From Fulvivirga sediminis (GTDB lineage: Bacteria; Bacteroidota; Bacteroidia; Cytophagales; Cyclobacteriaceae), in contig NZ_JAESIY010000003.1 of assembly GCF_016757215.1 (NCBI RefSeq), forward strand, positions 124,001-188,000: a stretch of 64,000 nucleotides of DNA, written 5' to 3'. Made by a program: the position numbers and the translations under genes. The notes beneath the pieces are model-generated. The model did no database searches and was not told where the DNA came from. It saw nothing but the letters and a program-made list of their open reading frames with translations. This document shows, one piece after another, positions 1-8,576 of the stretch; position 1 is the first letter of the stretch, and each line of letters opens with the position of its first letter.

Positions 1-1
1 T

Positions 2-829
2 ACAGGTAAGCCATATAAAGTCATAAAATTTGTTACTGATGTAACTCATCAAAAAATATTGAAATTTGAAAAGAGAAAGCAGGAGGTAGAATTAGAGAAT
101 CAGATGCAAGCTATAAACAAAACCATCGCTTCAGCCGAATTTGATTTAGATGGCTACCTAAAGAGAACTAATGAGATATTTGATGGTATCACAGGTATTG
201 AATTAACCGCCACTAGTAAAGTACATTATTCTGATATTATACCACCTAATGAGCTCCTTAAGCCACAAACTAAGCTCATGTGGAATAATCTAAAGGAGGG
301 AAAGTTTTTTAGTGGAGAATTCAAATTGAAGGATCCTAAAGGTAAGGAATTATGGCTTGTAGGCACTTTTAATCCTATTAATGATATAGAAGGAAATCCT
401 TATAAAGTGATGATGTATGCGCAGTTTACTACTCAGGAAAAAGAAAAGCAAAAAGAGTTAAACGGTGTGGTGGGAGCAATGAAGAATACAGCGCCCATAA
501 TGGAGCTTCACCCTGATGGAACTTATAAAAACGGTAATGCTCTGTTTATGGACTTCTTCGGTTATAACCGCATAGAGTTAAGAAGGAAGCCATTTGCTGA
601 TTTCCTTTCGGATCATTCACCGCAAGTTATGAGAGATGTTTTGACGAGGCTAAAGAAAGAGGCATTTATAGAAGTGGAGTTGAAATATGTCAATTCGGAC
701 GGAGAAACGAAGGTCTTTAAAAGTACTTTTAGCAGCATTTATGATTTAGAAGATAAGCTCTCTAAGATAGTTGTGATAATGATTGAACGTGTTGTAGTAT
801 CTAAACCTAACCACCATGAGCGTTACTAA
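2..829 (+). CDS. Multi-PAS sensor protein, 3' part (5' end outside window)
   Basis: The reading frame is open from the left edge, so the gene begins upstream of the window and only its last ~275 codons are present. The first ~20 codons read as the end of a PAS/PAC unit (GKPYKVIKFVTDVT). Two further PAS-like units follow, one ending near base 450 (ending FTTQEKEKQKE) and one around bases 480-800 (IMELHPDGTYKNGNALFMDFFGY at its start). There is no kinase, GGDEF or methyl-accepting domain in the visible part. PAS domains bind small ligands or cofactors; the ligand here cannot be told. The end overlaps the CheR gene by 14 bases, so the two are probably translationally coupled and may work as a sensor-methyltransferase pair. 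A short start inside the frame (TTG at 59) is not a convincing gene start. Confidence 0.8.
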   Translation, partial: TGKPYKVIKFVTDVTHQKILKFEKRKQEVELENQMQAINKTIASAEFDLDGYLKRTNEIFDGITGIELTATSKVHYSDIIPPNELLKPQTKLMWNNLKEGKFFSGEFKLKDPKGKELWLVGTFNPINDIEGNPYKVMMYAQFTTQEKEKQKELNGVVGAMKNTAPIMELHPDGTYKNGNALFMDFFGYNRIELRRKPFADFLSDHSPQVMRDVLTRLKKEAFIEVELKYVNSDGETKVFKSTFSSIYDLEDKLSKIVVIMIERVVVSKPNHHERY

Positions 830-1640
830 GGCTGAGTTGGATTCTTTCACAAATGTGCTTTTTCAAAAATACGGAATTGACTTCACCTGCTATGAGCATC
901 AATCGCTTTCTAGAAGAGTAAATAGGGTCTTACATAATTTTAAAGTGGATAATATCCATGAATTGTGGGTAATGATGCTTCGTAATAGAAACTTGATTTT
1001 CACCTTTATGGATCAGATAAGTGTAGGGCTGACTTCTATGTTCAGAGATCCTAAAACTTGGGTTCAACTGAAGAAAGTATTATCTGATTATAAATCTGAT
1101 GGAGTTATAAACGTTTGGAATGCTGGATGCTCTACAGGCGAAGAGGTATATACTCTAACTATAATGCTCGATGAGATTGGCTTGCTCAACAGAGTGAATA
1201 TTCTTGCTACGGATATGAATCAATCAGCTATGGAAGAGGCTAAGAAAGGGGTTTATCATAAGGTGAAAATGATAGATTATGAAAAGCACTATAGGGAATT
1301 TAATAAATTTGGCACCTTTTCTAAATACTATACTACTGATGAGAATCACATCATAATGAAAGACTACCTCTTGAAAAATGTGAAGTTTAAATATCACAAT
1401 TTAACAACTGATCAGTTTCAAGGGCAATTTGACTTTATATTTAATAGAAATGTCCTAATCTATTTTGATCAGAGGATGAAAGATAAACTTATCAGTCAAT
1501 TTTATCAATGCCTTAAGCCCAATGGATATTATATCATGGGTTTTTACGATTCCATACTTTCTGAAGAGCAAAAATCTAAATTTATCAATACCTTATCTGC
1601 CTTTAGGTTATTTCAAAAACCAGAAAAGGTATTGGCTTGA
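816..1640 (+). CDS. cheR: CheR-type protein-glutamate methyltransferase
   Basis: 274 residues, the usual length of CheR enzymes, which use S-adenosylmethionine to methylate glutamates of chemoreceptors. Visible hallmarks are the SAM-binding segment VWNAGCSTGEEVYTL (about residues 103-117), the ILATDMNQSAMEEAKKGVY segment (about 129-147) and FDFIFNRNVLIYFD (about 205-218), the equivalent of the family's FDxIxCRNVLIYF. It starts inside the end of the multi-PAS gene (14-base overlap). No CheB, receptor or CheA is nearby, so its substrate may be a non-chemotactic signalling protein, as is common for PAS-CheR pairs in Bacteroidota (inference). Function as methyltransferase is well supported; the biological role is not. 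Confidence 0.88.
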   Translation: MSVTKAELDSFTNVLFQKYGIDFTCYEHQSLSRRVNRVLHNFKVDNIHELWVMMLRNRNLIFTFMDQISVGLTSMFRDPKTWVQLKKVLSDYKSDGVINVWNAGCSTGEEVYTLTIMLDEIGLLNRVNILATDMNQSAMEEAKKGVYHKVKMIDYEKHYREFNKFGTFSKYYTTDENHIIMKDYLLKNVKFKYHNLTTDQFQGQFDFIFNRNVLIYFDQRMKDKLISQFYQCLKPNGYYIMGFYDSILSEEQKSKFINTLSAFRLFQKPEKVLA

Positions 1641-1795
1641 TTATCTATTTTCAGAACAGCATATGCCCGCTTATGCGCAACGGCCAATTCTTTAAGTGAT
1701 AATGCATAAAGATTGTCAAATAAATCAGTTTCATTATCACATAAATGAGACTGCGTGAGCATAGTTATTATGCTTCTAATGTATTCAATTTTCAT
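1613..1795 (-). CDS. Small hypothetical protein overlapping cheR end
   Basis: A 60-residue frame beginning MKIEYIRSIITMLTQ and ending NTFSGF. It has a plausible mixed helical composition but no motif I recognise. Its 3' end runs antisense into the last 28 bases of the CheR gene, and a longer in-frame start exists at 1849. I see no convincing ribosome-binding site. It is kept because it fills an otherwise empty stretch and its sequence looks protein-like, but it may well be a chance frame. Confidence 0.3.
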   Translation of the reverse strand: MKIEYIRSIITMLTQSHLCDNETDLFDNLYALSLKELAVAHKRAYAVLKIDNQANTFSGF

Positions 1796-1882
1796 AAAAA
1801 TTAAGATTAAAAAATGCACCCAATGATTCTTGTCTTCAAAAGCATGCATGTATGTTATTTAGTAAAAATAAACATTTTTATC

Positions 1883-4135
1883 TTAATTTTTATTGATGTA
1901 TGTCAAAATAATTAAAGCAGGGAGTAATGTAAGATCAATTACCAAGGCGAAAATCAATGTAAGACTAATGAGTAATCCTGTATAAAAAGTGCCTCCGAAT
2001 GATGATAGTACTAGTATTAGGAAGCCCGCTGACAATATGATACTGGTTATAATTATGGCTTTTCCGGTAGATAGGTAAGTCCTTTTAAGTGCGTACAAAA
2101 TTGATTTTCCTTTGGCAAGTTCTATTTTTAATTTACTGGTAAAATGGATGGTGTCATCTACAGCAATGCCAAAAGCAATGGTGAAAATAATTGAAGTACT
2201 GAGCTTTAGCGTTATTCCAAAAAATCCCATAATACCTGCTACTAGAAATAGTGGAACGATATTAGGAATGAGTGTAATCAAAACCATTTTAAAGGACTTG
2301 AAAAGGATTCCTGCGATTAGTGCTACCGCCAAGAACGCTATGCTTAGCCCATAAAACATGTTTTCAGCCAAATATTCATTGTTTTTATCTATAAGATTAG
2401 AAGTGCCGGTTACAGTAAAATTAACAAGTGAAGTATCAGTATTATGTAATATGAACTGCTTAAGTAGTTCTGTCCTTTTAAGAGATATATCACTGCCTAT
2501 GTCGCCTACTCTCATTGAGATCCGTCCTATCTTTTCATCTTTGCCGATGAGCCGTGTGTAAGACTCATTTGTTCGAAGTCTCTTTAAAAAAGGCTGTACT
2601 TTTTCCCAGTTTTTTGTGTTATTAGGTAAGCGGTATTCTTGAGAAACTCCACCATTGATAGCCTGATTGGTGGCTTTTACTAAGGTGGAGGGGGAAACAA
2701 TATTTCCAGCGTAGAACTCTTCTTTTAAGTATTTTTCTACGTTGTCTATTTCATTTATTATTTCAGGAGAAAGCACATTTTTTCCAGGTGCCAGTACGGT
2801 AGCCGTTAACTCAAAGGGCCGGGAACCTCCAAAATTTTTATCGAAAAAGGTGAAGTCTTGTTTTAGAGGGTCGTCAGTAGGTAAGTCTTCTATTAGGTAG
2901 GTGTTGATCTTAATTTGTGAAATACCAATTAAGGATACCATGATCAACACAACATTGATCAATACTATCTGCTTCTTTTTTCTTAAGACAACCCTAAAAC
3001 CCTTTGAAAGCCAGCTAATCCATCTTTCTTTTACATAGCCAAGTGTCGATATTTTTGGTTTCGGCACTAGTATTAAACATGCGGGAAGTAGAGTGAAAGA
3101 AATGATATAGGCAATAAATACTCCGGTAGCTGTATAAACACCAAACTCCTTAATCGGCTGTATGCTGGCTGTTAGCAAAGTGATAAAACCTATGCCAGTG
3201 GTAAGAGAGGTGAGAAATGTGGCTATGCCCACTTCCTTTACCGTTATTTTTATTGCCTGTATTTTAGTATTGCCTAACCTTAATTGTTCTATGTATTTAG
3301 TGATGATATGAACAACATCAGACATGGCTACTACAAACATTATAGTAGGGAGTAACACCATAAGTATATCCAAAGGCTTATCTGTCATTCCCATAATTCC
3401 TAATATCCATATGGTGGATAAGAATACTACAAGAAGAGGTATAATAACTGCCCACCAGCTCCGAAAAGTAATAGTTAGAAATAAGATTACTAAAATTACC
3501 GATGCAGATAAAAAGATGGATAATTCTTTCTGTATAGTATTGATAAATATGCCTTGAGCATAGATTTTGCCTGCTAAATGATAATCATATAAATCTAATT
3601 CATCAATTAAGTCTTCCGTGGAAGTAACTAGCTGGTCAGCCTCATCTTTTTCAGTAATAGCTTGGTGCTGTATTAGAATTATAGTGGCTGTAGCCTTGTC
3701 ATTAATGAGGGCTTCCTTTAAGTCAGTGTTCTGAAAAATTCTGACGCTATCTGTATTTAATCTTGAGGGATCTTTAATGTGTAGAATAGGTATTTTGAAA
3801 ACACCAGCTTTGCTTATTACTGGTTGATAAAAGTTGGTTATAGAAGATACCTTTTCAATTTTATCATTTTGCTCTAGCTTTACCGTAAGCTCGTTGACCT
3901 TATTTAGAAAACTACTATCAAAAATAGAGGGGTGGTGAGATAGTCCAACGAGGAGATAGTCATTGTCATTACCGAAAATCTCTTCAAATTTCTGATAATA
4001 TTCTAGGTCAGGGTCATCAGTAGGGAAGAAGCTCTCAAAGACATAGTTAAATTTGAGATCTTTTAGATGATAACCAAAAATGCAGGTAAGCCCGGTGATT
4101 AAAATGAATACCAGGTAAAGGTACTTATTTCGCAT
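1883..4135 (-). CDS. RND superfamily (MMPL/HAE3-type) exporter
   Basis: 750 residues, an inner-membrane proton-driven exporter of the MMPL/HAE3 branch of RND proteins. The order is N-terminal TM helix (residues ~5-22), a periplasmic loop of ~180 residues, a cluster of five TM helices (~205-355), TM7 near 390-410, a second periplasmic loop, and a final cluster of five helices (~600-745). The two halves are internal repeats, seen in AMSDVVHI (first half) and GIAVDDTIHF (second half), the conserved TM4-type segments of this family. At 750 residues it is about the size of actinobacterial/bacteroidotal HAE3 proteins and smaller than AcrB. No adaptor or TolC gene is adjacent, which fits HAE3 members that export lipids or hopanoid-like molecules without a tripartite complex. 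Substrate unknown. Confidence 0.85.
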   Translation of the reverse strand: MRNKYLYLVFILITGLTCIFGYHLKDLKFNYVFESFFPTDDPDLEYYQKFEEIFGNDNDYLLVGLSHHPSIFDSSFLNKVNELTVKLEQNDKIEKVSSITNFYQPVISKAGVFKIPILHIKDPSRLNTDSVRIFQNTDLKEALINDKATATIILIQHQAITEKDEADQLVTSTEDLIDELDLYDYHLAGKIYAQGIFINTIQKELSIFLSASVILVILFLTITFRSWWAVIIPLLVVFLSTIWILGIMGMTDKPLDILMVLLPTIMFVVAMSDVVHIITKYIEQLRLGNTKIQAIKITVKEVGIATFLTSLTTGIGFITLLTASIQPIKEFGVYTATGVFIAYIISFTLLPACLILVPKPKISTLGYVKERWISWLSKGFRVVLRKKKQIVLINVVLIMVSLIGISQIKINTYLIEDLPTDDPLKQDFTFFDKNFGGSRPFELTATVLAPGKNVLSPEIINEIDNVEKYLKEEFYAGNIVSPSTLVKATNQAINGGVSQEYRLPNNTKNWEKVQPFLKRLRTNESYTRLIGKDEKIGRISMRVGDIGSDISLKRTELLKQFILHNTDTSLVNFTVTGTSNLIDKNNEYLAENMFYGLSIAFLAVALIAGILFKSFKMVLITLIPNIVPLFLVAGIMGFFGITLKLSTSIIFTIAFGIAVDDTIHFTSKLKIELAKGKSILYALKRTYLSTGKAIIITSIILSAGFLILVLSSFGGTFYTGLLISLTLIFALVIDLTLLPALIILTYINKN

Positions 4136-4185
4136 ACCTCAAAAATATAAGTTGCAGCAAGCTTTTAGCTCATAATATGATAATT

Positions 4186-4389
4186 TTATTTTTTTGATTT
4201 AATTAATAATATCATATTGAATTTTTCAATGAGCATTTCCTTATCGGGGATGTCTACACCTTCAATCCAGCGCGCTACTTCTGCTATCTCTCGCTCAGTG
4301 TAAGGTACTCGTTCAATTTTGCCATTATAATAATCCTTAACAGCTTCTATTATTTTTTGACGTTTCGGACTGAAAAAATGCTTTATCAT
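4186..4389 (-). CDS. Small hypothetical protein
   Basis: 67 residues, MIKHFFSPKRQKIIEAVKDYY at the start, predicted largely alpha-helical and charged, with a hydrophobic C-terminal stretch (MILLIKSKK). No signal peptide and no family I recognise. It lies 50 bases upstream of the RND exporter on the same strand and could be its leader gene. The coding look (balanced charged helix, no rare residues) supports it being real, though the short length limits confidence. Confidence 0.5.
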   Translation of the reverse strand: MIKHFFSPKRQKIIEAVKDYYNGKIERVPYTEREIAEVARWIEGVDIPDKEMLIEKFNMILLIKSKK

Positions 4390-4628
4390 AGTAGTTTAGG
4401 TTGATGTTAGCCGTATGAAAAAATTAAAACCACTATAATTGAATGCAGTTTATCTAAATAAAATCATATAATCAACTATAGTCCTTATTTTTAGATTGAA
4501 ACTACTTGCATTGATTTACAGTACCTTAAAACCAAGCCCACGAAATAGCATGTCATATCTTCTTAATTGTTATCTTTAAAGTTTAATTGATTTAATAGTG
4601 AAATTTTAGATAGTAAGAGCTTAAAGGT

Positions 4629-5423
4629 ATGAAGCAGTATTTAGATTTGATGCAGGATATTTTAGAGAATGGAGCACAGAAGGGAGACAGAACAGGTACA
4701 GGTACTTTAAGTGTATTTGGTAGGCAGATGAGATTTAACCTTGCAGAAGGTTTTCCATTACTAACCACCAAAAAGCTTCATATAAGGTCAATTATTCATG
4801 AATTGTTATGGTTTCTGAGTGGTGATACTAATATTAAGTATTTGAATGATAATGGAGTAAGTATTTGGAATGAATGGGCAGATGAGAATGGAGATCTAGG
4901 ACCAGTGTATGGTTCGCAGTGGAGAAGCTGGCCGGCTCCCGATGGTGGCAGGGTGGATCAGATATCTCAGGTTATAGAACAGATAAAGAATAATCCTAAT
5001 AGCAGAAGACATATAGTAAGTGCCTGGAATCCGGCAGAGGTAGATGAAATGGCTTTACCTCCATGTCATGCCTTATTTCAATTCTATGTGGCTGATGGAG
5101 CACTATCATGTCAGTTATATCAAAGAAGTGCTGATTTCTTCTTAGGAGTACCTTTTAATATAGCTTCTTATGCACTTTTGGTGCATATGTTTGCGCAGCA
5201 ATGCGGTCTCACTCCGGGGGAGTTTGTTTGGACAGGAGGAGATGTGCACTTATACTCTAATCATCTGGACCAAGCTAAACTACAACTGGGCAGGAAGCCG
5301 AAAGGCTTGCCTAAGCTTGTAATTGGCCGGAAACCTGATTCTATTTTTGATTATAAGTACGAAGATTTTACAATCGAAAACTATGAAGCAGAGGCATCTA
5401 TAAAAGCTCCAATAGCCGTATAG
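4629..5423 (+). CDS. thyA: Thymidylate synthase ThyA
   Basis: 264 residues, exactly the length of E. coli ThyA. It converts dUMP and methylenetetrahydrofolate to dTMP and dihydrofolate in the cytoplasm. The catalytic cysteine is Cys146 in [12 protein letters not shown], the phosphate-binding arginines are Arg21 (RTGTGT) and Arg126/Arg127 (SRRHIV), and the dUMP-binding segment [20 protein letters not shown] is intact. A dihydrofolate reductase gene, the usual neighbour in Bacteroidota, is not present here. It stops 2 bases before the stop of the convergent PabC-like gene. Identification is secure. Confidence 0.98.
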   Translation: MKQYLDLMQDILENGAQKGDRTGTGTLSVFGRQMRFNLAEGFPLLTTKKLHIRSIIHELLWFLSGDTNIKYLNDNGVSIWNEWADENGDLGPVYGSQWRSWPAPDGGRVDQISQVIEQIKNNPNSRRHIVSAWNPAEVDEMALPPCHALFQFYVADGALSCQLYQRSADFFLGVPFNIASYALLVHMFAQQCGLTPGEFVWTGGDVHLYSNHLDQAKLQLGRKPKGLPKLVIGRKPDSIFDYKYEDFTIENYEAEASIKAPIAV

Positions 5424-5425
5424 AT

Positions 5426-6253
5426 TTATTCTTCTATTTTTCTTATAAAACTTTCATAAATAGCTGAGTGCGGGAATTTAAAATTCTCAACCTTAGCTAT
5501 TTTTTTTACCGACAGGCTGTTGGTAATAAATGCAAACTCCGCATTGTATAAGCTTTCTATACCTTCTTCCACCTCTAATATTGGGTAATTCAATGCTTTT
5601 AATTTAATTATAAACTCTTTTCTTCTTACCCCCGCTACGCAGCCAGTATTTAGAGAAGGAGTATAGAAACTTCCAGATTGATACCAGAATATGTTTGAAG
5701 TAATACATTCACTAATATTTCCGTTAACGTTGGTGATAATTAATTCGTCTAGTTGTCTTTCATCCTTTTCTTGAGAAGCAATAATATAAGGCAAGCTATT
5801 TAACTTTTTAAATGGAGCCATTTTCCAAAAATGGTTTTTTACTTCACTACTCAACCCTACTGATATTTCTTCTTTTATATTGTGTATAGAATAGGGCTTT
5901 ACGAAGATAAGCGTGTGGGCAGAAGTGTTATCAGACGAATATCCTGCTTGGTTAGCTTCTTGCCGCCAAACCATAATTTTAATTCTCAGGTCTTGATGCT
6001 GGACTTGGTTTCTATGGATTAATTTTTCAATGGCACTTTTACAAACAATTATATTTGAAATAAAATCAGGAAGCTTTATTCGCATGGCATCGCATCCTTG
6101 TTTCAATCTCTCCAGATGCATCGCAATACGATGAATGGTGTTATTTGAGTACAATATGGTTTCAAATAGACCATCTCCAAATTGTATTGCCCTGTCAGAC
6201 ATATTTAAAGAAATTTTATTGTCTACCCATTTATTGTTGAAGAGTGCGATCAT
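5426..6253 (-). CDS. Class IV aminotransferase, probable aminodeoxychorismate lyase (PabC-like)
   Basis: 275 residues of the fold type IV PLP family (PabC, branched-chain and D-amino-acid aminotransferases). The N-terminal DRAIQFGDGLFETI segment (residues 20-33) is typical; the PLP lysine is likely Lys149 in PFKKLNSLPY, and Glu182 in GNISECITSNIFW would contact the pyridine nitrogen. The NGNISECITSNIFWY...YTPSLNTGCVAGVRR stretch resembles 4-amino-4-deoxychorismate lyase, which makes p-aminobenzoate for folate. Tail-to-tail proximity to thyA, a folate-using enzyme, agrees with this but the genes are convergent. A D-amino-acid or branched-chain aminotransferase role cannot be excluded. Confidence 0.72.
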   Translation of the reverse strand: MIALFNNKWVDNKISLNMSDRAIQFGDGLFETILYSNNTIHRIAMHLERLKQGCDAMRIKLPDFISNIIVCKSAIEKLIHRNQVQHQDLRIKIMVWRQEANQAGYSSDNTSAHTLIFVKPYSIHNIKEEISVGLSSEVKNHFWKMAPFKKLNSLPYIIASQEKDERQLDELIITNVNGNISECITSNIFWYQSGSFYTPSLNTGCVAGVRRKEFIIKLKALNYPILEVEEGIESLYNAEFAFITNSLSVKKIAKVENFKFPHSAIYESFIRKIEE

Positions 6254-6408
6254 GTTTTGAATATATCAGGTTCCATGTATTTTTGGAGTCCATTCGCTGA
6301 TTCTTTTAATAGTTCATCATCCGAAATGGAATCTTATAATGGTTATAAACCATTCATACTTTTAAATAATATAGCAGTAAAATTATCATTAATATTGAAA
6401 TTAAGAAT

Positions 6409-7086
6409 ATGGCAGAGAAGAGTAGTGTATTTGATATGATCGGCCCTGTAATGATCGGCCCATCCAGTTCTCATACTGCAGGGGTAGTTCGTATAGCCAG
6501 AGCGGCCATTAGGGTATTAGGAGGGAAACCTGAAAAATCAGTAATTACTTTTTATAATTCTTTTGCCAGAACTTATGAGGGCCATGGGAGTGATAAGGCT
6601 ATCATAGCAGGTCTTATGGATTTTAAAACTGATGATCCAAGAATAAAGGAAGCATTGGAGATAGCGGAAAAGGAAAAGATGGATTATACCTTTAAATCCG
6701 TAGGAAATGCCTCTGTATATCATCCGAATACCATAAAGCTGATATTAGAGAAAGAGGGTAGAAGAGTTGAGGTAATAGGAGAAAGTAAGGGCGGAGGAGT
6801 AATTAATATTGCTGAGTTCGATGGTTTTAATGCTAATTTCTCAGCGAACCTTCATACGTTGATTCTAAAAGCTGATGATGTGAGAGGAAGCATTGCTTAT
6901 ATAGCCAATATTCTTTCACATGATGATTGTAACATTGCTACTATGTCTGTATCCCGAAAGGGTAAAAACGCTCAGGCATGTCTTGTAATAGAGATGGATA
7001 GTGGTCTTAAAGATGTTACACTGGCTTATATAAGAAGCTTAAAATGGGTGAAAGAGGTGATATATATACCTGATATTGATTTATAA
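6409..7086 (+). CDS. sdaAB: Fe-S L-serine dehydratase, beta subunit
   Basis: 225 residues, the separate beta subunit of the two-subunit iron-sulfur L-serine ammonia-lyase that turns serine into pyruvate and ammonia. The signature IGPSSSHTAGVVRIARAA lies at residues ~16-33. A C-terminal ACT domain, ~residues 149-225, starts NLHTLILKADDVRGSIAYI and may sense serine. The alpha subunit, which carries the cluster-binding cysteines, is not in this window, so the enzyme must be completed from elsewhere. The stop is only 11 bases before the TolC-like gene, so partial cotranscription is possible without functional linkage. Confidence 0.9.
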   Translation: MAEKSSVFDMIGPVMIGPSSSHTAGVVRIARAAIRVLGGKPEKSVITFYNSFARTYEGHGSDKAIIAGLMDFKTDDPRIKEALEIAEKEKMDYTFKSVGNASVYHPNTIKLILEKEGRRVEVIGESKGGGVINIAEFDGFNANFSANLHTLILKADDVRGSIAYIANILSHDDCNIATMSVSRKGKNAQACLVIEMDSGLKDVTLAYIRSLKWVKEVIYIPDIDL

Positions 7087-7097
7087 AAATAATACAT

Positions 7098-8570
7098 ATG
7101 AGAGCAACAGGATTGCTGATTTTATTGGTGCTGATTAGTGTCGGTACGTATGCACAAGATACATTAAAGGTGAATAGGTGGACTCTGCAAGAATGCATTG
7201 ATCATGCTATGGATCATAACCTAAATATTCGAAGATCTTTATTGGATTTACAATCTCAGGAAGTAGAAATGAGCCAGTCTAAATGGGCTAGATATCCTGA
7301 TTTAAATGGTAACGCGTCTTATGGATATAGCTGGGGTAGGTCTATTGACCCTACCACGAACTTATTCGTTGAAAATCAGAGAATAGCCTCTGGAAATGCT
7401 GGTTTGAGTAGTTCTATTCTTCTATTCAATGGTTTTCGCCTTCAAAATACCGTAAAACAAAATCAATATTCATTAGATGCGGCAGAGGAGACCTTTCAAA
7501 CCACCAAAAATGATGTAGTACTCGGGCTTTCTAGCTATTATATAAATGTTTTGTTTACAAGAGAATTATTAGAAAATGCTAGGAAGCAGTTAAATAGTAC
7601 TAATCAGCAGGTAGAAAGAACAGAAAAACAGGTGGAGGTTGGGGCTCTTCCTAAATCTAATTTACTGGACTTGATGGCTCAGAAAGCCACTAATGAACTG
7701 AATGTGGTAAATGCAGAGAACAATTATACCAGTGCCAAAATACAACTAAAACAGCTGTTGCAGTTGCCTCCGGAAGAGCAAATAGATATTGTAGTTCCAG
7801 AAATTGATACAGCTTCTATTGAGCCAGTGATGGATGCTTCTCCTATTCAAATATACGAAGCCGCTTTGAACGGCTGGCCTAGTGTGAGAAGTGCGGAATT
7901 AAATGTCAAAAGTTCGGAATATGCTGTAAAAGCTTCAAGAGGGTATCTTTATCCTTCATTAACTTTAACCGGAGGTCTTACCACAAGATATTCAGATGTA
8001 TCAGATCAGCCGAGGTTTGTTCCTGATGGAGGTGATCCCATTGTTTTGGATCCAAATCCTGTAATAGGGTACGTGCAAGGAACCAATACACCGGTTATTT
8101 CAGAACAGCCACGTACTCAAACATCCGGAACCTATTATGATGGCTATCCCTTTGGAGATCAGATAGATGATAACCTGAGCAAATACGTAAACTTAAGTCT
8201 AAACATACCCATATTCAATGGGTTTTCAGCCAGGGCTTCTATACAGAGAGCGGAGATCAACCGAAGTAGAGCTGAGATTAACAGCAAAGATGCTAAATAT
8301 CAATTATGGCAAAATATAGAGCAGGCCTACATAGATGTGGTGGCCGCAGCTAAATCATACAAAGTTTCTCAAGTTCAAGTGGAAGCCAGAACAGAATCAT
8401 TTCGTGTTTTAAAGCAGCGTTATGACAATGGAGCTGCCAATTTTACAGACTATAAAGTAGGAGAAAATGATCTTTTTCAAGCAAAATCTGATTTGCTAAG
8501 AGCTAAATATGATTATGTCTTTAAACTCAAAGTGTTAGACTTTTATCAGGGTAAAAAAATAGAATTTTAA
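7098..8570 (+). CDS. TolC-family outer membrane efflux protein
   Basis: 490 residues with a Sec signal peptide ending near TYAQ (residue ~20). Two outer-membrane-factor repeats are visible: a first half starting WTLQECIDHAMDHNLNIRRSLLDL (~residues 28-51) and a second starting IYEAALNGWPSVRSAELNVKSSEYAVKASRGYLYPSL (~251-287), each with long coiled-coil helices and a transmembrane strand segment (SYGYSWGRSIDPTTN; NIPIFNGFSARASIQRAE). TolC proteins form the trimeric outer-membrane and periplasmic duct of efflux or type I secretion systems. It is followed after 6 bases by the periplasmic adaptor gene. Confidence 0.93.
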   Translation: MRATGLLILLVLISVGTYAQDTLKVNRWTLQECIDHAMDHNLNIRRSLLDLQSQEVEMSQSKWARYPDLNGNASYGYSWGRSIDPTTNLFVENQRIASGNAGLSSSILLFNGFRLQNTVKQNQYSLDAAEETFQTTKNDVVLGLSSYYINVLFTRELLENARKQLNSTNQQVERTEKQVEVGALPKSNLLDLMAQKATNELNVVNAENNYTSAKIQLKQLLQLPPEEQIDIVVPEIDTASIEPVMDASPIQIYEAALNGWPSVRSAELNVKSSEYAVKASRGYLYPSLTLTGGLTTRYSDVSDQPRFVPDGGDPIVLDPNPVIGYVQGTNTPVISEQPRTQTSGTYYDGYPFGDQIDDNLSKYVNLSLNIPIFNGFSARASIQRAEINRSRAEINSKDAKYQLWQNIEQAYIDVVAAAKSYKVSQVQVEARTESFRVLKQRYDNGAANFTDYKVGENDLFQAKSDLLRAKYDYVFKLKVLDFYQGKKIEF

Positions 8571-8576
8571 ATCACA

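Noticed and set aside
6257-6439. 60-codon frame between the PabC-like and serine dehydratase genes
   Set aside because: Overlaps the start of the dehydratase gene and has a non-protein-like, promoter-region composition.
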